64,000 nt of DNA, from NCBI RefSeq assembly GCF_021554725.1, contig NZ_JAIZDP010000004.1, forward strand, positions 1 through 64,000, written 5' to 3'. Origin of the DNA: Sinomonas notoginsengisoli. Lineage in GTDB: Bacteria; Actinomycetota; Actinomycetes; Actinomycetales; Micrococcaceae. The position numbers were made by a program, and so were the translations under genes. The notes beneath the pieces are model-generated. The model had not been told where the DNA came from. It saw nothing but the letters and a program-made list of their open reading frames with translations, and made no database searches. Below are positions 27,041 to 35,373 of the stretch, one piece after another (the first letter of the stretch is position 1; each line of letters starts with the position of its first letter).

Positions 27041-27865
27041 TCAGCGGATCCCGCCCGGTGCCACGGCCTCCCAGGCAACGGTGATCTCTCCGAGCCGCCA
27101 CCGGCTCGGGCCATGGAACACGGGCCAACCCTCAGCCTTGACCGCCCGGCACACGGCGAGCCAGCGCTGCCGCACCCCGAAGGGAGCGAGCGGAGCGGCG
27201 GCCAGCCATGCGGCGTCGAGCGCGGAGAGGAAGGCGTGCACGGGCTCGCCGGGGACGTTGCGGTGGATGAGCGCCTTGGGGAGACGTTCGGCAACATCAG
27301 AGGGCCGCTCGAACGAGCCGAAGCACACCGCGAGGGAGAGCGCCCGGGGGCGGGCGGCGTCGAGCGTCACCCATGCCGCACGGCGGCCGATCTCATCGCA
27401 GGTGCCCTCGACGAAGATGCCGTCGGGAGCGAGCCGTGACCGGACGAGGCCCCAGATGCCGGGAACGTCGCCCTCCTCGTACTGCCGAAGGACGTTGAAC
27501 GCGCGCACAAGCACCGGCCGTCCCGCGACCGGCAGCTCGAAGCCGCCCACTCGGAAGTCCAGGCCCTCGCGCTCGAGGGGTTTGGCGGCCGCCACTCGAC
27601 CCGGATCGATCTCGATTCCCGTGAGGCGCACATCGGGGCGGACGGCACGGAGACGGGTGAACAGCTCGAGGGCCGTGACAGGGGAGGCACCGTAGCCGAG
27701 GTCGACGGCGTGCGGTGCGTGCCCGTGGGCCAGGAGCCTGCGCGCCTGCGTCCCGGTGATCCAGCGGTCCACGCGGCGCATCCGGTTCGGGTTCGTGGTG
27801 CCGCGGGTGACGTTGCCGACGGCGCCGCCCCGCACCACACGCACGGGCCTCGCCTTCTGCACCAC
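27041..27865 (-). CDS. class I SAM-dependent methyltransferase-like protein
   Basis: 274 residues. A Rossmann-type methyltransferase core: motif I AVDLGYGASPVTALEL (~50-65), acidic residue at the end of strand 2 in LTGIEIDPGRV, then FVEGTCDEIGRRAAW. The N-terminus is basic. Substrate unknown. The start is GTG 27865, 7 nt after TAGGCT. It lies upstream of gpmA with about 100 nt between, so they may be transcribed together or separately. Confidence 0.8.
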   Translation of the reverse strand: MVQKARPVRVVRGGAVGNVTRGTTNPNRMRRVDRWITGTQARRLLAHGHAPHAVDLGYGASPVTALELFTRLRAVRPDVRLTGIEIDPGRVAAAKPLEREGLDFRVGGFELPVAGRPVLVRAFNVLRQYEEGDVPGIWGLVRSRLAPDGIFVEGTCDEIGRRAAWVTLDAARPRALSLAVCFGSFERPSDVAERLPKALIHRNVPGEPVHAFLSALDAAWLAAAPLAPFGVRQRWLAVCRAVKAEGWPVFHGPSRWRLGEITVAWEAVAPGGIR

Positions 27866-27878
27866 GCAAGACAGCCTA
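27863..27878 (-). promoter_or_regulatory. leaderless -10 element of the methyltransferase gene
   Basis: TAGGCT (27873-27878 on minus), 7-nt gap, GTG at 27865. Confidence 0.45.
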
Positions 27879-27934
27879 GCCTCGTGCGCGGCCTGCCTTC
27901 GCGCTCACACGACCCGACCTCAGGCGGGGAGCGA

Positions 27935-28258
27935 TCAGCGGTGGGCCACCGCGGGGCGCACGTCGGCGAGGTAGACGCCCGCGGCAGTCACGGCCGCAAT
28001 GTTGAACAGGCCGTATCCGCCGAAGCCGAAGATGAACCCGCTGCCCTGAGGCAGGAGCAGTCCGAGAAGCGTCACGAGGGCGGCCCCGCCGGTGACCCCG
28101 AGCCAGAAGCCCTTGGTGCGCTTGGAGTTCGCCTCGAACGCGGGACCTCTGCGGATCACGCAGTCCAGGAACGACCACACGGCAACGGCCGCACAGATGA
28201 ACCCGGTCACGTAGAACGTGGCCAACTGGATCCAGGAGATGAGGAATTTGCCGTCCAC
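27935..28258 (-). CDS. DUF2516-type membrane protein
   Basis: 107 residues with three hydrophobic segments (QLATFYVTGFICAAVAVWSF, FWLGVTGGAALVTLLGLLL, FGFGGYGLFNIAAVTAAGVY). This layout and the CVIRRGPAFEANSKRTKGFW loop fit the actinobacterial DUF2516 family, whose role is unknown. GTG start 6 nt after TAGGCT, whose -10 box overlaps the end of the upstream gene. Confidence 0.75.
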   Translation of the reverse strand: MDGKFLISWIQLATFYVTGFICAAVAVWSFLDCVIRRGPAFEANSKRTKGFWLGVTGGAALVTLLGLLLPQGSGFIFGFGGYGLFNIAAVTAAGVYLADVRPAVAHR

Positions 28259-28270
28259 GGGACCAGCCTA
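28256..28270 (-). promoter_or_regulatory. leaderless -10 element of the DUF2516 gene
   Basis: TAGGCT (28265-28270 on minus), 6-nt gap, GTG at 28258; the hexamer overlaps the stop codon of the upstream PLP enzyme. Confidence 0.45.
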
Positions 28271-29437
28271 CAGCCCGGCGTCGAGCGCCCGGCGCAGGTC
28301 CTCCCACAGGTCCTCGACGTTCTCGATCCCCACACTCAGGCGCACGAGCCCCTCGGGCACGGTGAGCGGCTCGGCGGCGTGCCGGCGACGGCGCTCGATC
28401 GTCGACTCGACACCGCCGAGGCTCGTGGCGGGGAGCCACAGCGCGAGGCGGCCCACGAATGCGTCGGCGGCCGCGGCGCCGTCGAGCTCCACGCTCACGA
28501 TTGAGCCGAAACCCGTCAGCTGCGCGGCTGCGCGCTCGTGGCCGGGATCCGAGGGGAGCCCCGGGTACCGCACCCGTACGACGGCGGGGTGGGCATCCAA
28601 CCGGCGCGCGAGCTCACCGGCTGTGGCCTGGGACCGCTCGACGCGCAGCGCAAGCGTGCGCAGGCCGCGCAGCCCGAGCCAGGCCTCGACCGGGCCGGCG
28701 ATCGCGCCGTGGAGGGTGCGGTGCTGGTGCAGGCGCGAGCGCAGCTGCTCGGTCGCGGCGACGGCAACACCGAGGAGCACATCAGAGTGCCCGGCCAGGT
28801 ACTTCGTCGCCGAGTGCACGACGACGTCCGCGCCCACCGCGAGCGGCTTCTGCCCCAGCGGGGTCGAGAACGTGTTGTCGACGATCACGAGCACTCCGGC
28901 GGCCTGCGCGGCGGCGACGAGCGCGGGCAGGTCGGCGACCTCCATCATCGGGTTGGTGGGGCTCTCGACCCACAGGGCGTCGGCACCGTCCAGGGCAGCG
29001 ACCGTGGCCTCGGTGTCGTCGATGTCCACCTCGAGGAGCGTGAGCTCCCCGCGCTCCGCCTTCAGCTGGGCCAGGCCGAGCGTTCCAGAGTACGAGTGCC
29101 GCGGGGCCACGAGCACTCCGCCGACCGGCACCAGGCTCATGGCCGCGGCGATGGCCGCCATGCCGGAGCCGAAGAGGAGCGCGGGGAACCGTGAGCCCTC
29201 GAGCTTTCCCACCGCGTCCTCGAACGGATCCCACGTGGGGTTCGAGAACCGCGCATAGCCCCTCGAGCCTTCGCCGACCCCGCCGAGCCCCACAAAGGTG
29301 GAGGAGAGGACGATCTCGGGGTTCACCGGGGAATCCGGCCCGCGCTCTGGACGGCCGGCGGCGACGGCGAGCGTCTCGGGGGCAAGGGCGGCGAATGCCG
29401 CGTCGTCGAGGTGGGGATACGCGGGGTCAGAGGTCAT
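28268..29437 (-). CDS. cystathionine gamma-synthase-like PLP enzyme (Cys/Met metabolism)
   Basis: 389 residues, fold-type I transsulfuration family. Signatures: GYARFSNPTWDPFEDAVGKL, LFGSGMAAIAAAMSL, VIVDNTFSTP, and PLP lysine Lys212 in VVHSATKYLAGHSD; C-terminal SLGGVESTIERR and RLSVGIENVEDLWEDL. It could be cystathionine gamma-synthase, gamma-lyase or homocysteine synthase; the residues visible do not decide. ATG 29437 is 7 nt after TAGATT. Divergent from tmk. Confidence 0.9.
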   Translation of the reverse strand: MTSDPAYPHLDDAAFAALAPETLAVAAGRPERGPDSPVNPEIVLSSTFVGLGGVGEGSRGYARFSNPTWDPFEDAVGKLEGSRFPALLFGSGMAAIAAAMSLVPVGGVLVAPRHSYSGTLGLAQLKAERGELTLLEVDIDDTEATVAALDGADALWVESPTNPMMEVADLPALVAAAQAAGVLVIVDNTFSTPLGQKPLAVGADVVVHSATKYLAGHSDVLLGVAVAATEQLRSRLHQHRTLHGAIAGPVEAWLGLRGLRTLALRVERSQATAGELARRLDAHPAVVRVRYPGLPSDPGHERAAAQLTGFGSIVSVELDGAAAADAFVGRLALWLPATSLGGVESTIERRRRHAAEPLTVPEGLVRLSVGIENVEDLWEDLRRALDAGL

Positions 29438-29450
29438 GCCTTCCAATCTA
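29435..29450 (-). promoter_or_regulatory. leaderless -10 element of the Cys/Met PLP enzyme gene
   Basis: TAGATT (29445-29450 on minus), 7-nt gap GGAAGGC, ATG at 29437. The gap also looks like a ribosome site but is too close to the start for one. Confidence 0.45.
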
Positions 29451-29539
29451 GCGGTGTGGCGCTCGCCCCAAGGCCGCGGTTTGTCCACAGGGGTCCGCGC
29501 TGTCCAGCCTGCTGTGACGGAGAGTGCCAGCGCCGCCGG

Positions 29540-29555
29540 TACCCTTGAAGTGGTG
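29540..29555 (+). promoter_or_regulatory. leaderless -10 element of tmk
   Basis: TACCCT (29540-29545), 7-nt gap, GTG at 29553. This decides between the adjacent GTG codons at 29550 and 29553. Confidence 0.5.
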
Positions 29556-30239
29556 AACTTCCCCCGTCCTGTCCCGTCCAGCCCCGGCCCGAGTTCCGCC
29601 CCGGGGCTCTTTGTCGCGTTCGAGGGCGGCGACGGCGCCGGAAAGTCCACGCAGGCCCGGCTCCTCGCCGACGCGCTGCTCGCTGACCGGCGCGAAGTGC
29701 TCCTCACCCGCGAACCGGGCGGTACCCAGATTGGCGAGAAGCTGCGCGGCCTCGTGCTCGAGCATGGCCACGGCGAGATCGATGCGCGCACCGAGGCGCT
29801 CATCTTCGCCGCCGCCCGCGCCGCCCACGTCGCGCAGGCCATCCGCCCCGCGCTCGCGCGGGGCGCCGTCGTCATCACAGACCGCTACATCGGCTCCTCG
29901 ATCGTGTATCAGGGGATAGCGCGCGGGCTCGGAGCGCGGGACGTGCGCGGGCTCAACGAATGGGCCACCGAGGGGCTCTGGCCGGACCTGACCGTAGTGC
30001 TCGATGTCGACGAAGCGGAGGGACGGACCCGCCGCACCGCCGGGAACACGGCTGAGGACCGTCTGGAGTCCGAGCCCGATGCCTTCCATCGCAGCGTCCG
30101 GGAGGCGTTCCTGGACCTCGCCTCCGGACCTCCCGACCGCTACATCGTGCTCGACGCGGGCCGCCCCGCCACGGAACTCGCCGCCGAGATCGCCGAGCGC
30201 GTGCGCGCGGTGCTGCCTGCAGGCGAGGTGCCGGCATGA
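29553..30239 (+). CDS. tmk: thymidylate kinase
   Basis: 228 residues; phosphorylates dTMP to dTDP. P-loop FEGGDGAGKSTQ (about 23-34), LLTREPGGTQIGEKLR with the catalytic Arg, TDRYIGSSIVYQG, and lid region DEAEGRTRR. The first ~18 residues (Pro/Ser-rich) extend beyond the core. The stop overlaps the holB start by 4 nt (ATGA), an actinobacterial tmk-holB pair. Confidence 0.96.
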   Translation: MNFPRPVPSSPGPSSAPGLFVAFEGGDGAGKSTQARLLADALLADRREVLLTREPGGTQIGEKLRGLVLEHGHGEIDARTEALIFAAARAAHVAQAIRPALARGAVVITDRYIGSSIVYQGIARGLGARDVRGLNEWATEGLWPDLTVVLDVDEAEGRTRRTAGNTAEDRLESEPDAFHRSVREAFLDLASGPPDRYIVLDAGRPATELAAEIAERVRAVLPAGEVPA

Positions 30240-31378
30240 CGGTCTGGGATGAGCTGCGAGGCCAGGCTGCGATCGTGGAACAGCTGCGGCGAGCGGCGGC
30301 CGGCGAAGGCCTGACCCATGCCTGGCTGTTCACCGGGCCGCCCGGGTCCGGCCGGTCTACCGCTGCCAAGGCGTTCGCTGCGGCATTGAACTGCGAGGTC
30401 GAGGACGTCACCGCGCGCGGCTGCGGTGTGTGCGCGGGGTGCAGGGCGGTGCTCGCCGAGTCCCACCCGGACGTCCAGTTCGTGCGCACCGAGAAGGTCA
30501 CGATCACCATTGAAGAGGCACGGGAGATGGTCGCCAAGGCCGGTGACCGGCCCCAGAGCGGGCGTTACCGCATCATCGTGGTCGAGGACGCGGACCGCAT
30601 GGCCGAGCGCACCACGAATGTGCTCCTGAAGGCCATCGAGGAGCCTACTCCGCGGACCGTCTGGATGCTGTGCGCCCCCTCCCCGGCGGACGTCCTCGTG
30701 ACCATCCGCTCGCGCTGCCGGCCGGTCGGCCTGCGGCTTCCTCCGGTCGCGGACGTCGCGGCGCTGCTCGTGGAGCGCGACGGCGCCGACCCCCACCTCG
30801 CGCTCGAGTCGGCCCGCGCCGCGCAGAGCCACATCGGGATCGCCCGGCGCCTCGCCCACGATGAGGCGGCTCGGGCACGGCGATCTGACACGGTCCGCGC
30901 GCCCCTGTCGCTCAGGACGGTCTCGCAGGCAGTGGTGCTCGCCGAACGGCTCGTGAAGACCGCCACCGACGAGGCAAACGCTTCCAACGACGAGCGCGAC
31001 GCGGCCGAGCGTGCCCGCCTCCTCGCAACCCTCGGGGTGGCCGAGGGGGACAGACTTCCGCCCTCCCTGCGGTCGCAGCTGCGCCAGCTCGAGGAGGACC
31101 AGAAGCGCCGCGCCAAGCGCTCCGTGACGGACTCGCTCGACCGCACGCTCACGGACCTCCTCTCGTTCTACCGGGACGTGCTGATGCTCCAGCTCGATGG
31201 AGGGGTCGAGCCCGTCAACACCGAACTGGCCGCCGAGGTCCGCGAGTTCGCCGCGGCATCGACCCCCGAGGCCACTCTGGCCCGGATGGATGCCATCAAC
31301 ACCACCCGCCAGCGCATCACCACCACGAACGTCGCCCCGCTCCTCGCGGTCGAGGCGATGGCCGTTGCCCTGATCTGA
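30236..31378 (+). CDS. holB: DNA polymerase III delta' subunit
   Basis: 380 residues; clamp-loader subunit. AAA+ domain with Walker A LFTGPPGSGRSTAAKAF, zinc-binding cysteines in CGVCAGCRAV, a Walker-B-like VVEDADRM and the sensor region VLLKAIEEPTPRTVW. The tail is a helical collar domain. Walker A keeps GSGRS rather than GKT, as is common in delta', which is not the main ATPase. Translationally coupled to tmk. Confidence 0.94.
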   Translation: MTVWDELRGQAAIVEQLRRAAAGEGLTHAWLFTGPPGSGRSTAAKAFAAALNCEVEDVTARGCGVCAGCRAVLAESHPDVQFVRTEKVTITIEEAREMVAKAGDRPQSGRYRIIVVEDADRMAERTTNVLLKAIEEPTPRTVWMLCAPSPADVLVTIRSRCRPVGLRLPPVADVAALLVERDGADPHLALESARAAQSHIGIARRLAHDEAARARRSDTVRAPLSLRTVSQAVVLAERLVKTATDEANASNDERDAAERARLLATLGVAEGDRLPPSLRSQLRQLEEDQKRRAKRSVTDSLDRTLTDLLSFYRDVLMLQLDGGVEPVNTELAAEVREFAAASTPEATLARMDAINTTRQRITTTNVAPLLAVEAMAVALI

Positions 31379-31386
31379 GGAGACCT

Positions 31387-33063
31387 GTGACGTTCCCTGC
31401 TTCCCTGCGCCCTGACGGCGGAGCCGAGGACCACTCGCCCGCCGCATCGGCGCGGAAGGCGAGCGGCGCCGTCGTGGGTCGGAGCGTGCGGGTGCGGCGG
31501 ACGCAGCGGGTACGCCGGACGGTGCGAGGACGCGGAAGCTTCCGCACGCGGCTGGGCGCGGTGCTTGCCGCGGTGGCCACGGCCGTGCTGGTGCTCACGG
31601 GGTGCACGCCGTTCGGCGCACCCGGCGCGCAGCCGAGCAGCGACCCGGCGGCAACCCAGGGGGCGCCGCCCGGGCTCGAGCGCTTCTACACGCAGGACGT
31701 CGCCTGGCAGCCTTGCGAGGGTGGGAAGTTCGAGTGCGCCACGGTGTCGGTGCCGATCGACTACGCCAGCCCGTCCGGGGACACGGCCAAGCTCGCCCTC
31801 ATCCGGCTCGCGGGCCGCAACGCGAAGGCCAATCTCGTGGTGAACCCCGGCGGCCCCGGCGGCTCGGGGTACGACATGGTGAAGGACTCGGCCCAGACCA
31901 TGTTCTCGGCCAAACTCCTCGATGCCTACACCGTGATCGGATTCGATCCGCGCGGTGTGAAGCGCTCGGCGCCCGTGACGTGCGTGGGCGACACCGAGCG
32001 CGACGCGCTGCGGCAGGAGACCTTCGATCCGAACACCGCCGCAGGGCTGGCTGCCCAGTTCGCGGCGCAGAAGAAACTCGTCGACGCGTGTGAGGCCAAT
32101 ACCGGGCCCATCCTCGCCCACGCCGACACCGTCTCCGCGGCGAAAGACCTCGACATCATCCGCGCCGCGGCCGCCCACCAAGTGCACCTCGACTACCTCG
32201 GCTACTCCTACGGGACTTTCCTCGGCTCGACGTACGCCAGCCTGTTCCCGGACCGGGTAGGGCGCATGGTGCTCGACGGCGCACTCGACCCCTCTCTGGG
32301 CAACCACGAGATCACCCGCGGCCAGGCGAAGGCCTTCGAGATGGCCATCCACGCGTACGTGCGCTCATGCCTCTCCAAATCCGACTGTCCCTTGGCCGGC
32401 CCGGAGGACAATGCCGTGGCCCAGATCCGCTCGCTCGTGACCTCAACGAAGGAGCGGCCGCTGTCCACGAGCAGCGGCCGGATCCTGAACAGCACGGACT
32501 TCGTCAACGGCTTCATCCTGCCCCTGTACAACGACAGCAACTACCCCGCCCTGTCCCAGGGCCTCAAGGGTGCGCTGCGCGGCGACGGCAGCAGCATGCT
32601 CCGCCTGGCCGACATCGCCGCGGACCGAGAGCAGGACGGTACGTACAGCTCCAACAGCACGTTCGCCTTCACGGCGTACAACTGCCTCGACTACCCCACT
32701 GACGCGGACCCTGCCGCCATGCGGGCCGAGGACGCGGAGCTGCGGCGGGACTCCCCCACACTCGGCGAGTTCTTCGCGTACGGCGGGGTGAACTGCCGCG
32801 ACTGGCCCTACAAGCCCGTCCGCACACCCGCGCCAGCGCACTATACGGGCCAGAGCCCCATCCTTGTAGTGGGCACTACGGGAGACCCGGCTACGCCCGT
32901 GCAGTGGGCGGGCAACCTCCGCGACCAGCTGGGCAACGCCGCGCTCCTGACATGGAAGGGCGAGGGGCACACCGCGTACGGGCGCGGATCAAAGTGCGTC
33001 GACAACGCGGTCGACTCCTACCTTGTGGACCGCAAGGCGCCTACGGATCGCGCACAGTGCTGA
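31387..33063 (+). CDS. secreted lipoprotein alpha/beta hydrolase, tripeptidyl aminopeptidase-type
   Basis: 558 residues. An unusually long, Arg-rich N-terminal tail (~55 residues) precedes the lipoprotein signal (AAVATAVLVLTGC). The hydrolase has LVVNPGGPGGSGYDMV (oxyanion region), the nucleophile Ser in YLGYSYGTFLGSTYA, Asp in VVGTTGDPATPVQWA and His in GEGHTAYGRG near the end, matching proline iminopeptidase/SlpD-type secreted peptidases with a TAP-like C-terminal domain. GTG 31387 has GGAG upstream, 8 nt after the holB stop; a later start that shortens the Arg-rich tail is possible. Confidence 0.88.
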   Translation: MTFPASLRPDGGAEDHSPAASARKASGAVVGRSVRVRRTQRVRRTVRGRGSFRTRLGAVLAAVATAVLVLTGCTPFGAPGAQPSSDPAATQGAPPGLERFYTQDVAWQPCEGGKFECATVSVPIDYASPSGDTAKLALIRLAGRNAKANLVVNPGGPGGSGYDMVKDSAQTMFSAKLLDAYTVIGFDPRGVKRSAPVTCVGDTERDALRQETFDPNTAAGLAAQFAAQKKLVDACEANTGPILAHADTVSAAKDLDIIRAAAAHQVHLDYLGYSYGTFLGSTYASLFPDRVGRMVLDGALDPSLGNHEITRGQAKAFEMAIHAYVRSCLSKSDCPLAGPEDNAVAQIRSLVTSTKERPLSTSSGRILNSTDFVNGFILPLYNDSNYPALSQGLKGALRGDGSSMLRLADIAADREQDGTYSSNSTFAFTAYNCLDYPTDADPAAMRAEDAELRRDSPTLGEFFAYGGVNCRDWPYKPVRTPAPAHYTGQSPILVVGTTGDPATPVQWAGNLRDQLGNAALLTWKGEGHTAYGRGSKCVDNAVDSYLVDRKAPTDRAQC

Positions 33064-33136
33064 TCCCGGGCCAGCCCGCCGCTGCCTGAACCCGACCGCT
33101 GCGGTGAGGGGCGGCGTCGTGCGTCTGGGATGAGGG

Positions 33137-33856
33137 TCAGCCGAAGGCGGAGCTCCGGGCCGGCCACAGGATCCCGGGAACGTCCGCAATGGAGGGCACG
33201 ACGGCGCCAGCGCCGGCGGCTTCCAGCTCACCGGCGGCGTTCGCTCCCGTCAGCACCCCGATCGCCAGGCCGGCACCGGCCCGCCGGCCCGAGGCGATGT
33301 CCGCCGCGGTGTCCCCCACCACCACAACGTCCCGCACGTCCGAGATATCGAGGGCGAGGACGGCCGTGAGCACCATGTCCGGGTACGGGCGTCCTCGCCC
33401 GGCGTCCTCAGAGCAGAGGGACAGATCGGCCAGTCCCATCCAGCCCAGGGCCTCGAGGATGCTGTTCTGGGTGTGCCGGCCGAACCCCGTGGCAAAACAC
33501 ACCTTGACCCCGCGGTCCCGCAGGAGGTGGACCGTCTCCTCCGCCCCCGGGATGGGCTGCACGGCGCCTCCCGCAATCATCGAGTCGTAGGCTGCGGCAA
33601 AGGCGCGCCCAGCAGCCTGGGCTGCGGCGGCGTCCTCCGCGAAGACCCGCGCGAACAGCTCCGTACGGTCCAGACCCGCGCTGCGGCGCGACTGGGCGAG
33701 AGCGTCCTCGAGCCGCTGCCCCTGCACTCCTCCGGCACGGAGCGCCTGGTCGACGGCGCGCTCAGCGGCGCCGCCGTCCGTCACCGTGGTGCCGTTCATG
33801 TCCAGCACGGCCAAGCGCACGGTGCTCTCTGGTGCAGGCCGCCAATGCAGCGTCAC
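33137..33856 (-). CDS. phosphonatase-like HAD hydrolase
   Basis: 239 residues. HAD motif I is LAVLDMNGTTV, where Asn replaces the usual Ala/Asp of DxxGT; motif II FATGFGRHTQ; Lys is replaced by Arg in GRGRPYPDMV; motif IV VVGDTAADIASG. This arrangement fits the phosphonatase-like branch. Substrate unknown. The GTG at 33856 with AGAGG 8 nt upstream is chosen over an open but non-family extension. Converges with the peptidase gene. Confidence 0.85.
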   Translation of the reverse strand: MTLHWRPAPESTVRLAVLDMNGTTVTDGGAAERAVDQALRAGGVQGQRLEDALAQSRRSAGLDRTELFARVFAEDAAAAQAAGRAFAAAYDSMIAGGAVQPIPGAEETVHLLRDRGVKVCFATGFGRHTQNSILEALGWMGLADLSLCSEDAGRGRPYPDMVLTAVLALDISDVRDVVVVGDTAADIASGRRAGAGLAIGVLTGANAAGELEAAGAGAVVPSIADVPGILWPARSSAFG

Positions 33857-34010
33857 GGATGGGACCTCTTTCCACTCGCCGGCCGGGCCTCTGCCCGGGC
33901 TCCCGGCTCTGCCCGGGCCTGCCGAGCATCCCAGACGGGCTCGTCGGGTTCCTGAACGCACCGGGTACGCCGGGTGAACACGCTCACAGCGGCAAGCGGC
34001 CGACTACGTT

Positions 34011-34040
34011 TTGACCGAGGATGCGGGACTCGATTAGAGT
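34011..34040 (+). promoter_or_regulatory. promoter of tRNA-Thr
   Basis: TTGACC (34011-34016), 18-nt spacer, TAGAGT (34035-34040); transcription would begin about 30 nt before the mature tRNA. One of the best housekeeping-type promoters in the window. Confidence 0.65.
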
Positions 34041-34076
34041 TGTTTCCCGGTGGTTCGCCTCGCGGATCGCAGGAAT

Positions 34077-34149
34077 GCCTCCCTAGCTCAGACGGTAGAG
34101 CGTCTCACTCGTAATGAGAAGGTCAGCGGTTCGATCCCGCTGGGAGGCT
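34077..34149 (+). tRNA. tRNA-Thr (anticodon CGT)
   Basis: 73 nt. Acceptor GCCTCCC pairs with GGGAGGC, D arm GCTC...GAGC, anticodon stem TCTCA/TGAGA around CTCGTAA (anticodon CGT, codon ACG), T arm AGCGG TTCGATC CCGCT. Discriminator T; CCA is not encoded. Confidence 0.95.
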
Positions 34150-34162
34150 CCGGTGCAGCAGC

Positions 34163-34200
34163 AGGCCTCGCTTCCCTTGTACCACTGGGAAGCGGGGCCT
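34163..34200 (+). terminator. terminator of tRNA-Thr
   Basis: 14-bp stem (34163-34176 with 34187-34200, one G-U type pair), 10-nt loop, followed by TTGTT. Begins 14 nt after the tRNA. Confidence 0.65.
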
Positions 34201-34276
34201 TGTTGCGTCCCCGATCCGCGACGTCCACGTGAGCGAAGAGTCGGGGGGCGGCCCGCACAAGACCCGCACAAGAAAG

Positions 34277-34300
34277 GGCCGCGGCCCGAAGGCCGCGGCC
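34277..34300 (-). terminator. terminator of the SPW-repeat protein gene
   Basis: 10-bp stem GGCCGCGGCC repeated around CGAA. On the minus strand it is followed by CTTTCTT, a U-rich tail, 19 nt past the stop. Confidence 0.65.
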
Positions 34301-34318
34301 TGTGTGAGGATGACTCGC

Positions 34319-34678
34319 TCAGTGCGAGGGCATCACCCGATGGTGCCTGGCGTCGTTGGCCGGTTTGAAGGCCGCAGCTGTCACTCCAGCGGCGATGATG
34401 CCGGCGATCCACGATGTCCAGGACGCACCCGTGTGGCTGGTGTACGCGCCTATCCACGGGGACACGAACAGCAGGATGCCGAGTGCACACTGCACATATT
34501 CGAGCCACGGTGTACCGGGCAGCGACAGGTTGAGGACGCCCGAAACGATCAACAGGACCCCGAACACGAGCATGAGCGACGTCGACGACGCAGTCTGCGC
34601 CGTCCACATCGTTGCGAGCGCCGCGTAGAGGCCAGCCACGATCGCGACGTAGTCCTCCCAGCGCGTCCACTTCTTCAT
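34319..34678 (-). CDS. SPW-repeat membrane protein
   Basis: 119 residues with four hydrophobic segments (YVAIVAGLYAALATMW, LMLVFGVLLIVSGVLNLSL, YVQCALGILLFVSPWIGAY, WIAGIIAAGVTAAAF). The two-fold WxxY and SPWIGAY features fit SPW-repeat proteins, which are often found near stress genes; function unknown. GGAGGAGAG lies upstream of the ATG. It sits between tRNA-Thr and a universal stress protein. Confidence 0.8.
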   Translation of the reverse strand: MKKWTRWEDYVAIVAGLYAALATMWTAQTASSTSLMLVFGVLLIVSGVLNLSLPGTPWLEYVQCALGILLFVSPWIGAYTSHTGASWTSWIAGIIAAGVTAAAFKPANDARHHRVMPSH

Positions 34679-34829
34679 GGGTTGCTCTCTCCTCCCAACT
34701 CTCTACCCCCGGTCCCCCCGGGGGGATCGGTCAGTGCTAGTGTTGGTCGGTGCATGCGCGCCGGCGCCCGAAGCGCTGGCCGATTCCAGTACACCCCCGA
34801 GAGTGGATGCTGTAAAGAGCATGAACGCC

Positions 34830-35333
34830 CTAGTGCGCGGCCATTTTTCCAGACTCCACACGTTCCCCTGACTGCTCGTCTCCCTGCGCGTGCAGCACCA
34901 TGACGGGGCATGCCGCGTGTTCGGCGCACGCGCGGCTCACAGACCCCAGCAGCATGCCCATGAATCCGCCCAGACCACGTGATCCAACGATGAGCATGGC
35001 GGCGTCTCGACTCGCCTCGACGAGTACTCGCGCGGCGCGCCCCTCCACGGTTCGTGCACTCAGGCCTTCGGGCCGCTCGTCACCGTACGCGTCGTTGAGC
35101 GCCTCCTCGAGTACGGTGGCCGCGTCCTGCTCCGGGTTCCATTCGATCCCGGAGTACTGGAGGTACCCAGCAGAGCTCGTGGGAAGATGCCACGCTGCGA
35201 TGGCGGCAATCGGGCCGCCCACTGTGGGCTGGAGGCGCGCAGCCCACTTCAGGGCCTCGATCGAGAGTGGCGAACCGTCGACGCCGACGACGATCCCGTG
35301 TGGCTGACGGGCAGAATCCTGTGCTTCGCTCAT
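34830..35333 (-). CDS. universal stress protein (UspA family)
   Basis: 167 residues, one Usp domain. Start GIVVGVDGSPLSIEALKWA; ATP-binding loop IVGSRGLGGFMGMLLGSVS fits the G-2x-G-9x-G-S/T pattern. Such proteins act under starvation or low oxygen. ATG 35333 is 6 nt after TACCCT without a ribosome site. It lies in a run of stress-type genes. Confidence 0.92.
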   Translation of the reverse strand: MSEAQDSARQPHGIVVGVDGSPLSIEALKWAARLQPTVGGPIAAIAAWHLPTSSAGYLQYSGIEWNPEQDAATVLEEALNDAYGDERPEGLSARTVEGRAARVLVEASRDAAMLIVGSRGLGGFMGMLLGSVSRACAEHAACPVMVLHAQGDEQSGERVESGKMAAH

Positions 35334-35345
35334 AGCCCGAGGGTA
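35331..35345 (-). promoter_or_regulatory. leaderless -10 element of the universal stress gene
   Basis: TACCCT (35340-35345 on minus), 6-nt gap, ATG at 35333. Confidence 0.5.
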
Positions 35346-35373
35346 CGGCGGGACTCTGGGACCGCCTAGGGAC

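Noticed and set aside
34679-34720. GGGTAG upstream of the SPW-repeat gene as a SigF-type -10
   Set aside because: No GNNT sequence at 15-17 nt upstream; the local DNA is a C/G run.
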